Shown in pieces: positions 26,034 to 34,686 of a DNA stretch of 64,000 bases (positions are counted from its first letter, which is position 1; the number at the start of each line of letters is the position of its first letter). The DNA comes from Actinacidiphila alni (GTDB lineage Bacteria; Actinomycetota; Actinomycetes; Streptomycetales; Streptomycetaceae): positions 434,001 through 498,000 of the forward strand of contig NZ_FONG01000002.1 of the NCBI RefSeq assembly GCF_900112845.1, written 5' to 3'. The notes beneath the pieces are model-generated. The model was not told where the DNA came from. It ran no database searches and was given only the letters and a program-made list of their open reading frames with translations. The position numbers and the translations under genes were made by a program.

Positions 26034-26705
26034 ATGAAGCTGCTTCTCACCTCCGCGGGGGTCAAGAATCCGAGCATCCGGGCCGCGCTGGAGGATCTGC
26101 TGGGCAAACCCGTCGCCGAGTCGACCGCGCTGTGCGTGCCGACCGCGGCGTACGCCATGCGCGGCGGGGCTGCGACGGCGTGGCGCCAGATCACCGGGCG
26201 GGCCAGTACCCCCATGTGCGAGCTGGAGTGGAAATCGCTCGGTGTGCTGGAACTGACGGCGCTGCCGAGCGCCGGCGAGGAGGTGTGGCGGCCCGCGGTC
26301 GAGGAGGCCGACGCGCTGCTGGTCGGCGGGGGCGATCCGCTCTATCTGGCGTACTGGATGAAGCGGTCGGGACTGGCGGATCTCCTGCCGTCGCTGAGCG
26401 CCGGCACCGTCTACCTGGGGGTGAGCGCCGGCAGCATGGTGATGGCGCCGCGCATCGGCGAGGATTTCGTGGAGTGGCGGCCGTCCCCGGACGCGGACGA
26501 CGGCACGCTCGGCGTCGTCGACTTCGCGCTCTTCCCGCACCTGGACCACGAGATGCTGCCGGAGAACACGATGGCCGACGCGGAGAAGTGGGCGGCCCGG
26601 CTGGCGGCGCCGGCGTACGCCATCGACGACGAGACCGCCGTGACGGTGGTGGACGGCCGGGTCGAGGTCGTCTCCGAGGGGCACTGGCGGCAGTTCACCC
26701 CCTGA
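26034..26705 (+). CDS. Type 1 glutamine amidotransferase-like / peptidase S51 protein
   Basis: This 223-residue protein has the peptidase E (S51) fold. The nucleophile elbow is YLGVSAGSMVM (Ser in GVSAGS). An earlier DALLVGGGDPLYLAYWM corresponds to the conserved GGGN/D-type motif of the family. FPHLDHE near the C-terminus supplies the histidine. Members include dipeptidase E and cyanophycinase. The natural substrate of this actinobacterial branch is not known to me. The start codon is supported by the match of MKLLLTSAG to the family. It is a single gene between two minus-strand genes. Confidence 0.82.
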   Translation: MKLLLTSAGVKNPSIRAALEDLLGKPVAESTALCVPTAAYAMRGGAATAWRQITGRASTPMCELEWKSLGVLELTALPSAGEEVWRPAVEEADALLVGGGDPLYLAYWMKRSGLADLLPSLSAGTVYLGVSAGSMVMAPRIGEDFVEWRPSPDADDGTLGVVDFALFPHLDHEMLPENTMADAEKWAARLAAPAYAIDDETAVTVVDGRVEVVSEGHWRQFTP

Positions 26706-26738
26706 GCCCCGACGGCCCGACCGGCCCGGACGCCGGGT

Positions 26739-27605
26739 TCAGACCCGGGCGGTCGTGAAGGCCAGGAGCACGGCCGCGGTGCGGTGCGGGTCCTCGATCG
26801 GCGGGGTGTGCCCGGTGCGCGGGAGATAGGTGACGGTCGCGGACGGGACGGCGCTGTACGCGGCGGCGGAGGAGGGGCGCCAACGGCGGTCCTGGGCACC
26901 GAAGACGACGTGCAGCGGTGTGCCGAGGGGGATGAGGCGGTCCGGGAGCGGGCGCTCGGCCAGATACGCGGTCGACGCCCGCATCGCCGTGGCGACGGCC
27001 GGGAAATCCGCGGTGCGCAGCTCGTCGATGAGGCGCTGCGGTATCGCGAACCCGGTACGGAAGGCGCTGCTCGCGAAGTGCCGGAGCACGTCGTCGCCGG
27101 GCGGCCACGCGGCCGGATCGAGCCCTGCGGTCTCCGGGCCCGTGAAGGCGTCCAGGCTCGGGCCGGTGTTCACCAGAACGAGCGCGCCCACCAGGGCCGG
27201 GCGTTCCTCCGCGAGGGCGGTGGCCACATAGCCGCCGCTGCTGTGGCCGACCACGGTGACGCGTCCGACGCCGAGCCGGTCCAGGGCCGCACCGACCCTG
27301 CGGGCCTGCTCGGGCACCGAGTAGTCGCCGTCCGCCGGCGCCGCGGAACCGCCGTGGCCCGGCAGGTCCACGCGGACGACCCGGTGGCATCCGGTCAGCA
27401 GCGGCACCATCGCGTCCCACACCCCGAGCGAGGACGCCGAGCCGTGGATCAGCAGCAGCGGCGGCGCGTCCCGCGGGCCGTCCTGGCGTACGCGCAGGCC
27501 GCCGCCCGGCAGCGGCAGGACAGTGTCGTCGGGCGTACGGTCGGCGGCTTCCGCGGCGCCGGCATGGGTGTCGGTGTCGGTGTCGTGCTCGTCTCGTGGC
27601 GTCAT
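26739..27605 (-). CDS. Alpha/beta hydrolase
   Basis: The product has 288 residues. After a short polar N-terminus the alpha/beta hydrolase core starts with LLLIHGSASSLGVWD. The oxyanion HG motif is followed by RVDLPGHGGS, the nucleophile elbow VVGHSSGGYVA, the acid region VVFGAQDRRW and the histidine in RTGHTPPIEDP. The triad is thus Ser-Asp-His. The substrate is unknown. It is divergent from the AraC regulator gene (80-bp gap), which is a likely regulator. Confidence 0.88.
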   Translation of the reverse strand: MTPRDEHDTDTDTHAGAAEAADRTPDDTVLPLPGGGLRVRQDGPRDAPPLLLIHGSASSLGVWDAMVPLLTGCHRVVRVDLPGHGGSAAPADGDYSVPEQARRVGAALDRLGVGRVTVVGHSSGGYVATALAEERPALVGALVLVNTGPSLDAFTGPETAGLDPAAWPPGDDVLRHFASSAFRTGFAIPQRLIDELRTADFPAVATAMRASTAYLAERPLPDRLIPLGTPLHVVFGAQDRRWRPSSAAAYSAVPSATVTYLPRTGHTPPIEDPHRTAAVLLAFTTARV

Positions 27606-27684
27606 ACGGCCACTGTCGGGGGCGGCCGGCTTCCGTGGCTTGGACGAATGTTCCGCGCGCGCCGCCGCGCGTAGCATTTCGGGC

Positions 27685-28707
27685 ATGCGCTCCACCGCTG
27701 GTGCAGAGGTCGCCCCGGCCGGGCGCCCGGCCGCGTGGGAGGTCGTACGGCCGCGGCGGCCCGGGCCGGTGGCCGGTGTGGACATGACCGGCTTCCGGGT
27801 GCCCGGCGGTCTCGGCGGCGGACCGGCCGACAAACGGGTGGACACCGCTTCCGACGGGCTCCTCGGCGGGCTCGCGGGCGGGCTCCGGGCGGTGCCGCAT
27901 CCGGCCGTGACGCTGCTGCTCACCTTCGGCGACAGTCTTCCCGTCGTGGACGACGGGACCGGTCCACGGCGGTACGGCAGCCTGGTCGCCGGGCCCGGGT
28001 TCGGCGCCGGGGGCGCGGTCCGGGCGTGGGGCGCGGACCTGGCGTGCGTCCAGATCCGGCTGTCCCCGCTGGTCGCCCGTGCCGTGCTGGGCGTCTCCCC
28101 GGCCGAACTGGGCGGCGCGATGGTGACCCTGGACGAGGTGTGGGGTCCGGCGGCGGCCCGGGTGCGCGAACGGCTGGGCGCGGCCACGACCTGGGAGGAC
28201 CGCTTCGCGGTCGTCGACGCGGTGCTCGCCGCCGGGACGGACACCCGGACAGACGCCTGGAAAGGCGCCCCGACCGACGCGCGGACGGCCGCCCTTGCCG
28301 ATGCCCGGACGGCCGCCCGGTCGGCCCCGCGCGGCGTCGATCCGGAAGTCGCCCGCGCCTGGCACCGTATCCGGACCGCCCGCGGCCTGGTCCGGGTCGA
28401 CGGTCTGGCGGCCGAGGTCGGCTGGAGCCGCAAGCGGCTGTGGTCCCGCTTCCAGGACCAGCTCGGGGTGGCGCCGAAACGCGCCGCGCGGCTGGTCCGC
28501 TTCGATCACGCCGTGCACCGGCTCGTCGCGGGCGACGGCCCCGCGCGTGTCGCCGCCGAGACGGGCTACGCAGATCAGTCGCACCTGCACCGCGAGGTGA
28601 TGACCTTCACCGGCCTGACGCCGGCCGCTGCCGCGGCCGAACCCTTCCTGACGATCGACGACGTCGCGTGGCCGCGCCGGCCGCTTCCGCTCCGGTCGTC
28701 ACGGTGA
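27685..28707 (+). CDS. AraC-family transcriptional regulator
   Basis: The product has 340 residues. The C-terminal AraC domain (about 235-325) contains the first helix-turn-helix (VDGLAAEVGWSRKRLWSRFQ) and the second (ARVAAETGYADQSHLHREV), ending FTGLTPAAA. The N-terminal half is a ligand-sensing domain of unknown specificity. Residues about 182-216 are a low-complexity Thr/Asp/Ala/Arg-rich insertion partly encoded by a repeated CGGACGGCCGCC. Divergent orientation to the hydrolase suggests control of that gene and itself. ATG 27685 fits the domain layout. Confidence 0.88.
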   Translation: MRSTAGAEVAPAGRPAAWEVVRPRRPGPVAGVDMTGFRVPGGLGGGPADKRVDTASDGLLGGLAGGLRAVPHPAVTLLLTFGDSLPVVDDGTGPRRYGSLVAGPGFGAGGAVRAWGADLACVQIRLSPLVARAVLGVSPAELGGAMVTLDEVWGPAAARVRERLGAATTWEDRFAVVDAVLAAGTDTRTDAWKGAPTDARTAALADARTAARSAPRGVDPEVARAWHRIRTARGLVRVDGLAAEVGWSRKRLWSRFQDQLGVAPKRAARLVRFDHAVHRLVAGDGPARVAAETGYADQSHLHREVMTFTGLTPAAAAAEPFLTIDDVAWPRRPLPLRSSR

Positions 28708-28710
28708 CCG

Positions 28711-29907
28711 TCAACTCCCTTCCTTGAGCCGGGCATTGAGCCGCGCCGCCTGCCGCGTCAGATGGTCGCGTTCCGCCAGGTGCGTGGCTTTGCGGGCTGC
28801 CTCCGCGTACAGCCGGGCCGCCGTCGCCGTATCGCCGTCGCGTTCGTGCAGATACGCGGAGACGGCCGCGTACCGGGGCAGGCCGGTGTCGTCGAGGGCG
28901 GCCAGGGCGGCGAGTCCGGCGCGCGGGCCGTCCGCCTCGCCGACGGCGACGGCCCGGTTGAGCCGTACGACCGGGCTGTCCGTCAGCCGGGTCAGCTCGT
29001 CGTACCACTCCACGATCTGCACCCAGTCCGTCTCGTCGGCGGTGGGCGCGTCGGCGTGCAGGGCCGCGATGGCCGCCTGGGCCTGGAACTCGCCCAACTC
29101 GTCGCGGGCCAGGGCGGCCTGGAGGATGCCGACGCCCTCCGCGATCATCGTGGTGTCCCACAGGCTCCGGTCCTGTTCGGCGAGCGGCACGATGGCGCCG
29201 TCGGCGGAGGTCCGGCCCGCGCGGCGGGCGTGGTGCAGCAGCATCAGGGCGAGCAGACCGGCGACCTCGGGGTGGTCGACGGCGGCGGCGAGCTGCCGGG
29301 TGAGGCGGATCGCCTCGGCCGCGAGGTCGATGTCGCCGGAGTAGCCCTCGTTGAAGACGAGGTAGAGGACGCGCAGCACCGTGGCGACGTCGCCGGGCCG
29401 GTCGAACCGTATGCCGGAGACCGTCTTCTTGGCGCGGCTGATGCGCTGGGCCATCGTCGCCTCGGGCACGAGGTAGGCCGCCGCGATCTGACGGGTGGTC
29501 AGGCCGCCGACCGCGCGCAGCGTCAGCGCGACCGCCGACGACGGCGTCAACGACGGGTGCGCGCACAGGAAGTAGAGCTGGAGCGTGTCGTCCACGCCGG
29601 GCGCGGGGCCGGCCTCCGGCTGCTCCTCGACCAGCTCCTCCCGCCGCCGGCGGGCCGCCTCGGAGCGTGCCGCGTCCAGGAATTTGCGCCAGGCGACGGT
29701 GATCAGCCACGCCTTCGGATCGCGCGGCGGGTCCTTCGGCCAGGCGCGGACGGCCTCCACGAGCGCGTCCTGCACCGCGTCCTCGGCCGCCGCGAAGTCC
29801 GCGCCGCGGCGGACGAGGACGGCCAGGACGGCCGGGGTGAGGGTGCGCAGCACCAGCTCGTCGCCGGCCGGGAGCGGAGACGGGGGCGGGGTCGGAGGCG
29901 GCGTCAT
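28711..29907 (-). CDS. ECF42-type RNA polymerase sigma factor with C-terminal extension
   Basis: The product has 398 residues. Sigma-2 (DFAAAEDAVQDALVEAVRAW, then DPKAWLITVAWRKFLD) and sigma-4 (LTLRAVGGLTTRQIAAAYLVPEATMAQRISRAKK) are followed by a long TPR-like extension of about 200 residues containing LYLVFNEGYSG and VRLNRAVAVGEADGP. This architecture is that of the ECF42 group, which is typically coupled to a DGPF-domain gene and has no anti-sigma factor. Exactly this is seen: the start codon overlaps the stop of the upstream DGPF gene (ATGA). The extension is thought to regulate activity. Confidence 0.92.
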   Translation of the reverse strand: MTPPPTPPPSPLPAGDELVLRTLTPAVLAVLVRRGADFAAAEDAVQDALVEAVRAWPKDPPRDPKAWLITVAWRKFLDAARSEAARRRREELVEEQPEAGPAPGVDDTLQLYFLCAHPSLTPSSAVALTLRAVGGLTTRQIAAAYLVPEATMAQRISRAKKTVSGIRFDRPGDVATVLRVLYLVFNEGYSGDIDLAAEAIRLTRQLAAAVDHPEVAGLLALMLLHHARRAGRTSADGAIVPLAEQDRSLWDTTMIAEGVGILQAALARDELGEFQAQAAIAALHADAPTADETDWVQIVEWYDELTRLTDSPVVRLNRAVAVGEADGPRAGLAALAALDDTGLPRYAAVSAYLHERDGDTATAARLYAEAARKATHLAERDHLTRQAARLNARLKEGS

Positions 29908-30311
29908 TCCGTGATCAGGAGCGACTTGCCCAGGAACGGGCGCAGCTCCAGCCATTCGTGGATCGGCCGTCCGCCCGCGCCCGGGGCGGCCGACAGTTCC
30001 GCGGCCAGTTCGAGGGCGCGCTCGTAGGTGTCGACGTCGATGATCATCCAGCCGGCGATCAGGTCCTTGGTCTCGGCGAAGGGGCCGTCGGTGACCGGCG
30101 GCCGGCCCTCGCCGTCGTACCGCACGAAGGTCCCCTCCGGGGTCAGCGCCTCCTCGCCGACGAACTCACCCGTCTTCACCAGCCTGTTCGCGAAGTCCCG
30201 CATGTACTGCATGTGTGCCGAGATCTCCTCCGGCGTCCACTCCTCCATGGGGACGTCGTTGACCGCGGCCGGGGCGCCCCGGTAGTGCTTCAGCAGCAGG
30301 TACTTGGCCAT
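29904..30311 (-). CDS. YCII-related DGPF-domain protein
   Basis: The 135-residue protein has the hallmark DGPFAETKDLIAGWMIIDVD in its second half and an N-terminal MAKYLLLKHYRG strand. DGPF proteins are small ferredoxin-like-fold proteins linked to ECF42 sigma factors; their biochemical activity is unclear. Its stop overlaps the sigma factor start, so the two are translated together, and it is the first gene of the pair. Confidence 0.92.
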   Translation of the reverse strand: MAKYLLLKHYRGAPAAVNDVPMEEWTPEEISAHMQYMRDFANRLVKTGEFVGEEALTPEGTFVRYDGEGRPPVTDGPFAETKDLIAGWMIIDVDTYERALELAAELSAAPGAGGRPIHEWLELRPFLGKSLLITE

Positions 30312-30419
30312 GAGTGTTCATCTCCTCTGTTCCTCTGTCGGTTCGCCGGGCAATCGGCTCATGTCGGTCCGCGGCGTCTCCACCCACTCGACCGCACAGC
30401 CGTCCTTTTTGTGAGGTCG

Positions 30420-30947
30420 TCACGCACCCGTTTTCTGCGGCACCCCGCGTTCCCGCTGTTGCTGCCGCCGCACCAGCTCCTCGATCGCCGTCGGCAGCGT
30501 CGTCTCGAAGTCGATCAGCTTCACCCATGTCGGTTTCACGACGACCCGCACCATGCCGTCGTACAGCGACCGCACGTTCGTCTCCCACTCGGCGCGCTGC
30601 TCGGGGGTCATCTTGTACGTGCCGTTCCACTGCATGTACTCCTCCGGGATGCCGTCCACGACATCCAGCTCCGCGCGGCCGCGCAGGTGCAGCACCTTCG
30701 GCGGGTGGTCCTCGGTGTCGACGGTCAGCGCGATCGCCGGGTTGCGGCGCAGGGCGGGCAGCTTACGGGCGTTCTTCGCGGTGCACATGACGATCTCGGT
30801 GCCGTTCCAGAAGAAGCCGGTCGGATAGACGCGCGGCGTCCCGTCCGGCGCCACCAGGGCGACGCGGGCCAGGTCGCGGGCGAGCAGTTCCCTGCTCAGG
30901 GGCAGGTTCAGGATGTCGTCGATCTCGTTCTGCGGCATGTCCCGCAC
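30420..30947 (-). CDS. PPOX/FMN- or F420-binding split-barrel protein
   Basis: The 175-residue product belongs to the pyridoxamine-5'-phosphate oxidase-like split-barrel superfamily. It has DLARVALVAPDGTPRVYPTGFFWNG, NARKLPALRRNPAIALTVD and the dimer-forming strand VLHLRGRAEL. Such actinobacterial proteins bind flavin or F420 and act as reductases. The exact cofactor cannot be read from sequence alone. GTG 30947 is the listed start; ATG three codons further in is equally good. It lies upstream of and co-directional with the DGPF/ECF42 pair, separated by 108 bases. Confidence 0.82.
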   Translation of the reverse strand: MRDMPQNEIDDILNLPLSRELLARDLARVALVAPDGTPRVYPTGFFWNGTEIVMCTAKNARKLPALRRNPAIALTVDTEDHPPKVLHLRGRAELDVVDGIPEEYMQWNGTYKMTPEQRAEWETNVRSLYDGMVRVVVKPTWVKLIDFETTLPTAIEELVRRQQQRERGVPQKTGA

Positions 30948-31063
30948 GGTGGTCTCCTCTGCCGGTCGGCGGTACCCCTTCGGTACCCGTGCCCCTGGGA
31001 CGGAGCCGCCTCCGGGATTTCGACACGGCGGGAGTGTCCGACCGTACGGCTACGGTCGGCGGC

Positions 31064-31831
31064 ATGGTCGAACTCGATGCCACTCGTGCTTTCCGTGCCA
31101 CCCGGGACGGCTACGACGCCGCTGCGGCCGTGTACGCCGAGCGGTTCCGCGACTCGCTGCGGGACCGGCCGTTGGACCGGGCGATACTGGGCGTTTTCGC
31201 GGAGGCCGTGGGTGCGGCCGGCGCCGACGGTGAAGGTGGATCCGGAGCCGGACCGGGACGCGAACCCGGAGCCGAACCGGGACCCGGAGCCGAACCCGCA
31301 TCCGAGGGGGGACGCCTGGTCGCGGACGTGGGATGCGGTCCCGGCCATGTCACCGCCCATCTCCACGGGCTCGGCGTCGGTGCCTTCGGGGTCGACGCCT
31401 CCCCCGCGATGATCGGCCTCGCGCGGCAGGCGTACCCCGGTCTGCGGTTCGAGGTGGGCACGATGGAGGCGCTGGCCGTCCCCGACGGGTCGCTCGCGGG
31501 CGTCGTCGCCCGCTGGTCGGTCATCCACACCCCGCCGGCCGGAGTCCCGCCCGTCCTGGCGGAGTTCCACCGTGTCCTCGCTCCCGGCGGCCACCTCCTG
31601 ATCGGCTTCTCGGCCACCGACGGCCCCGGCCACCTCACCCAGGTCTTCGACCACACGGTCGCCCCCGCGCACCGCTGGTGGCCCGACCACCTCGCCGCTC
31701 TCCTCCGCGACGCCGGCCTCACCGAGACCGCCCGCCTGATCCGTGAGCCCGAGCCGGAGGACCGCCGCCAGTTCAAGGAGGTCCAACTGCTCGCCCGCAA
31801 AGGCGCGGGCCCCACCGGCGGCCCGTCGTAG
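31064..31831 (+). CDS. Class I SAM-dependent methyltransferase
   Basis: The 255-residue protein has SAM-binding motif I VADVGCGPGHVTAHL, motif II-like VGAFGVDASPAMI, then EVGTMEALAVPDGSLAGVV and LAPGGHLLIGF. Residues about 58-84, just before motif I, are a 12-bp-periodic insertion rich in Gly, Pro and Glu (encoded around 31239-31305), absent from typical relatives. The substrate is unknown. It is divergent from the PPOX gene. ATG 31064 is placed just before the usual family N-terminus. Confidence 0.87.
   Translation: MVELDATRAFRATRDGYDAAAAVYAERFRDSLRDRPLDRAILGVFAEAVGAAGADGEGGSGAGPGREPGAEPGPGAEPASEGGRLVADVGCGPGHVTAHLHGLGVGAFGVDASPAMIGLARQAYPGLRFEVGTMEALAVPDGSLAGVVARWSVIHTPPAGVPPVLAEFHRVLAPGGHLLIGFSATDGPGHLTQVFDHTVAPAHRWWPDHLAALLRDAGLTETARLIREPEPEDRRQFKEVQLLARKGAGPTGGPS
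31239..31305 (+). repeat. 12-bp degenerate tandem repeat in methyltransferase gene
   Basis: About five units of 12 bp resembling GAACCCGGAGCC run in frame and encode EPG-type repeats (GREPGAEPGPGAEP). Confidence 0.75.
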
Positions 31832-31870
31832 GAAACGCGGGAAACCGTAGGAAATGGAGGACCCGCGGGC

Positions 31871-32680
31871 TCAGGCGTTCGGGTCGAACGGGATGCCGGA
31901 CGGCTTGGAATTGGCCAGGGCCGAGGCGAAGTTGGGGTCGTTGATCTTGATGGTGGCCGCGCCGAAGTCCGCGGTCATCAGCTTGTCGCGGAAGCCGGCC
32001 GGGTAGCCCTCCCAGCCGACGAGGCGGGGGTAGAACCAGCCGCCGGTCACGTTCTCCGGGGGGTCGTCGTTGGAGTTGGCGAAGCGGAAGTCGTGGGTGG
32101 AGACGCCGTCCTTGTGGTAGACGATCTTGGGGTGGGTGCCGTCGAAGCGGATGGCCGGGGCGGCGGCGATCTGGTAGCCGGTGTGCTGCGAGACCGAGAC
32201 GTACTGGACCTGGTTGCCGCTGATCCACACCACGACGTGCTCCCAGTCGTGGGTGTGGCCGATCGCGGCCGGGCCGAGGGTGGCCTGGTCCTTCTCGAAG
32301 TAGCTGGCGTAGACGACGGCGCACCAGCCGTTGTTGCACTTCTCGCGCGAGTACGTGTTGGCGTTGGCGAGCTGGGCGTAGTCGTGGCAGTGGCCGTTGA
32401 CGTCGCCGCCGAGCTTCAGGCCCGGGTTGATCGTGCCGTCGGCGCCGATCGCGGCGGTCGCGTAGCAGCCGTCGCCGTCGTAGTCGTACGCCGGGGAGAA
32501 GGACTGCTCCAGGCCGTCGGCGTTCTGCGGCAGGAGGGTGAGGACGTTCGCGCTCGCCATCGACGGCAGGGCCAGGACGAGGGCGGCGGCGCCGAGGCCG
32601 CTCGCGAGGGCGGACCGTACGTGGGTGCGGCCGCGCTTCGTGTGCCGGTCGGCGCGGGAAGGGGACAGCGTGCTGCGCAC
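31871..32680 (-). CDS. NLP / NPP1 necrosis-inducing-like secreted protein
   Basis: The 269-residue product has an N-terminal signal (about 20-44, ending ASA) and an NPP1 domain. The family heptapeptide is GHTHDWE (141-147), where most NLPs have GHRHDWE. It is followed by HVVVWISGNQVQYVSVSQH. Two pairs of cysteines (C72/C98 and C115/C120) lie before it. NLPs from oomycetes, fungi and bacteria permeabilise plant membranes by binding glycosyl inositol phosphorylceramide; many Streptomyces carry relatives with unknown role. The Arg to Thr change leaves the metal-binding His/Asp/Glu in place. GTG start. Confidence 0.9.
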   Translation of the reverse strand: MRSTLSPSRADRHTKRGRTHVRSALASGLGAAALVLALPSMASANVLTLLPQNADGLEQSFSPAYDYDGDGCYATAAIGADGTINPGLKLGGDVNGHCHDYAQLANANTYSREKCNNGWCAVVYASYFEKDQATLGPAAIGHTHDWEHVVVWISGNQVQYVSVSQHTGYQIAAAPAIRFDGTHPKIVYHKDGVSTHDFRFANSNDDPPENVTGGWFYPRLVGWEGYPAGFRDKLMTADFGAATIKINDPNFASALANSKPSGIPFDPNA

Positions 32681-32960
32681 ACCAACTCCTCAGGAATCGT
32701 GGGGAATCGTGGGGGGATGACGGGGCGGTTACTGCCGGCGCGCGCTCAAATTAGCCCGGGGCCGGAAGGCGGGCAAGAAGCCCCGGGAAGGCTTTCGGGC
32801 CGTGCCGGAATAAACCCCGGCCGTGTCAACGTAGGCCGATGACCTCGTGAATTCCTGCGGGAGAAGTGTGTCGGGGCGGCGAATACGGCGTGGCCGGCGC
32901 AGCGGCCGGCGCTGCCGGAACGTCCGGAAGGCAGCGGCGGATTCGTCCTAGCATCGGCCC

Positions 32961-33452
32961 ATGCGCATTCCCGGCCGAGAACTGACCCCCGCCGACCATG
33001 AGTTGATCGAGCACGCCCGCGTCATCGTCGACGCCAACACCGACGGCGAGGACGGTGCCCATACGATGGGCGCCGCCGTACGCGGCGCCGACGGGCGGAT
33101 GTTCGGCGGCATCAACCTCTACCACTTCACCGGTGGCCCCTGCGCCGAACTCGTCGCCCTCGGCCACGCCCGGGCCTCCGGCGCCCGCGAACTCACCACT
33201 ATTGTCGCGGTCGGCAACTTCGGCCGCGGCCCGGTCGGCCCCTGTGGCCGCGACCGGCAGATCCTCTTCGACTACCACCCCGCGATCCGCGTCATCCTCC
33301 CCACTCCCGACGGCCTCCGCAGCGTCCGCATCCAGGACCTGATGCCGCTGGCCGCCGTCTGGACCCTGGAAGAGGGCACCCAGCCCTTCGACCCCGCCCT
33401 CTTCACCCCGGAACCGCCGGCCCCGGAACCGCCGGCCGATCCGGACGCCTGA
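32961..33452 (+). CDS. Blasticidin-S deaminase-like cytidine deaminase
   Basis: The 163-residue protein resembles fungal blasticidin-S deaminase along its length: MFGGINLYHFTGGPCAELVALGHA, TTIVAVGNFGRGPVGPCG, YHPAIRVILP. Zinc ligand C61 and the proton shuttle E63 (PCAEL) and C95 (PCG) are present. The third ligand, normally Cys in PCGRCRQ, is Asp (D98, PCGRDRQ). The C-terminus has a short Pro/Glu repeat. The reaction would be hydrolytic deamination of a cytosine nucleoside or a cytosine-containing antibiotic; the substrate is not known. Confidence 0.87.
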   Translation: MRIPGRELTPADHELIEHARVIVDANTDGEDGAHTMGAAVRGADGRMFGGINLYHFTGGPCAELVALGHARASGARELTTIVAVGNFGRGPVGPCGRDRQILFDYHPAIRVILPTPDGLRSVRIQDLMPLAAVWTLEEGTQPFDPALFTPEPPAPEPPADPDA

Positions 33453-33532
33453 CGCGCGCCCCGGCCCAACCTCCGCACACCGCAGGCCGGTTCGGAGCCG
33501 GCTGCGCGACGCCGGCTGTCCGAGGGGTCCGG

Positions 33533-34477
33533 TCAGCGCGGGGCTGTCACCTCGATGGTCAGGTGGTCCAGGGCCGCCGGGTCGCAGATGTGGAGGATGC
33601 GGTGCTGGGCGGGGGTGCAGTGGAGGGTGAGGGGTGGGGGGAGGCGGAGGAGGGCGGCGGCGCAGTGGGCGTCGAGGAAGGACAGGGGGGTGAGGTCGAG
33701 GTGGGTGGGCGGGGGGTCGGTGGCGAAGGCGGCGCGCAGGGCGAGGGTGACGTCGGTGCGGGTGGCGAGGTCGGCGGTGCCGACCAGGCGGAGGCGGGGG
33801 CCGGCGCGGTCGGCGTGGAAGGCGTCGACGGAGGGGAGGACGGCGAGCGGGTGGGCGGCGGTCATCCGGTCGAGCAGCGGCGCGGGGAAGACGGCGCGGT
33901 CGTACTCGCAGATCGCGGTGAAGCCGGTACGGGCGAAGCGCGGCGTCAAGTCGGCCTCGTAGGAGGCGAGTTCGCCGGGGGCCAGGCCGGCCGCCCAGGC
34001 CATGTCGGCGGCCACCCGCATACCGGTGAAGCCGCGCCGCCGTGACTCGGCGGACCCGGCGGCGAGCACGGCGGTACGGGCGGCGGGGTCGAAGGCGCCG
34101 GTCACCGGGTCGTAGCCGGGGGAGCCCCTGGACAGGGTCAACTGGCCGCTGTGCACGAAGCGTTCGGCGGGCACGCCGTGCGCGGTGAGCCGGTCCAGCG
34201 CCTCGGGGGCGGACGTGCCGCGCCCGGTGAAGATCACGACGCGCTCGCCGCGCGCGAATCCCGCGAGGGTGAAGGCGGCACGGACCGCCCACCGGTCGTC
34301 ATGGCCGCGGAAGCTGAGGCAGGCGTGGTCGCCGGGGCCCATCCGGTCGGCCGCCACCAGTTGGGGCTCGGCCCCGGACCCGGCTCCGTGGGAGGACGAC
34401 GCCGGCGCCGTACCGCATCCCCCGCCGCATCCGGGGTCGCCGCGGCCACCCCCGCCGCCCGCCGTGCCGCCACCCAT
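33533..34477 (-). CDS. MEDS-domain protein with C-terminal STAS-like domain
   Basis: The product has 314 residues. After a Gly-rich N-terminus the MEDS (DcmR-type sensory) domain shows GDHACLSFRGHDDRWAVRAAF, ERVVIFTGRG, then SAESRRRGFTGMRVAADMAWA and YEADLTPRF. The last 90 residues (LRLVGTADLATRTDVTLAL to the end) resemble a STAS anti-sigma antagonist fold (HLDLTPLSFLDAHCAAALL). MEDS-STAS proteins in Streptomyces are presumed regulators of anti-sigma or signalling partners. The usual STAS phospho-Ser position reads SFLDA. Confidence 0.83.
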   Translation of the reverse strand: MGGGTAGGGGGRGDPGCGGGCGTAPASSSHGAGSGAEPQLVAADRMGPGDHACLSFRGHDDRWAVRAAFTLAGFARGERVVIFTGRGTSAPEALDRLTAHGVPAERFVHSGQLTLSRGSPGYDPVTGAFDPAARTAVLAAGSAESRRRGFTGMRVAADMAWAAGLAPGELASYEADLTPRFARTGFTAICEYDRAVFPAPLLDRMTAAHPLAVLPSVDAFHADRAGPRLRLVGTADLATRTDVTLALRAAFATDPPPTHLDLTPLSFLDAHCAAALLRLPPPLTLHCTPAQHRILHICDPAALDHLTIEVTAPR

Positions 34478-34630
34478 GCCCCGAACGTACGCCGCCCGCA
34501 CCAACCTTCCGGCCCCGCCGCCGCATATCGCCCGCTTGTGACGGAAAGTCGCCGGAAGTGTGCGACACGTGACCGCTTCGATGTCGCTCCCCGCACGCAC
34601 ACGGCAGGTAAAAGGTGTGTATGCCGCACA

Positions 34631-34654
34631 GATTCTCAGACTTTTCACAGAATC
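34631..34654. promoter_or_regulatory. Inverted repeat upstream of response regulator
   Basis: GATTCT and AGAATC are separated by 12 bases, about 30-55 bases before the regulator start. Overlapping direct copies of CACAGA(T/A)TC lie 19 bases apart. It is a possible autoregulatory site. Confidence 0.4.
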
Positions 34655-34686
34655 GGGCAAGGCTCCTCTCATAGCGCGCCCACAGG

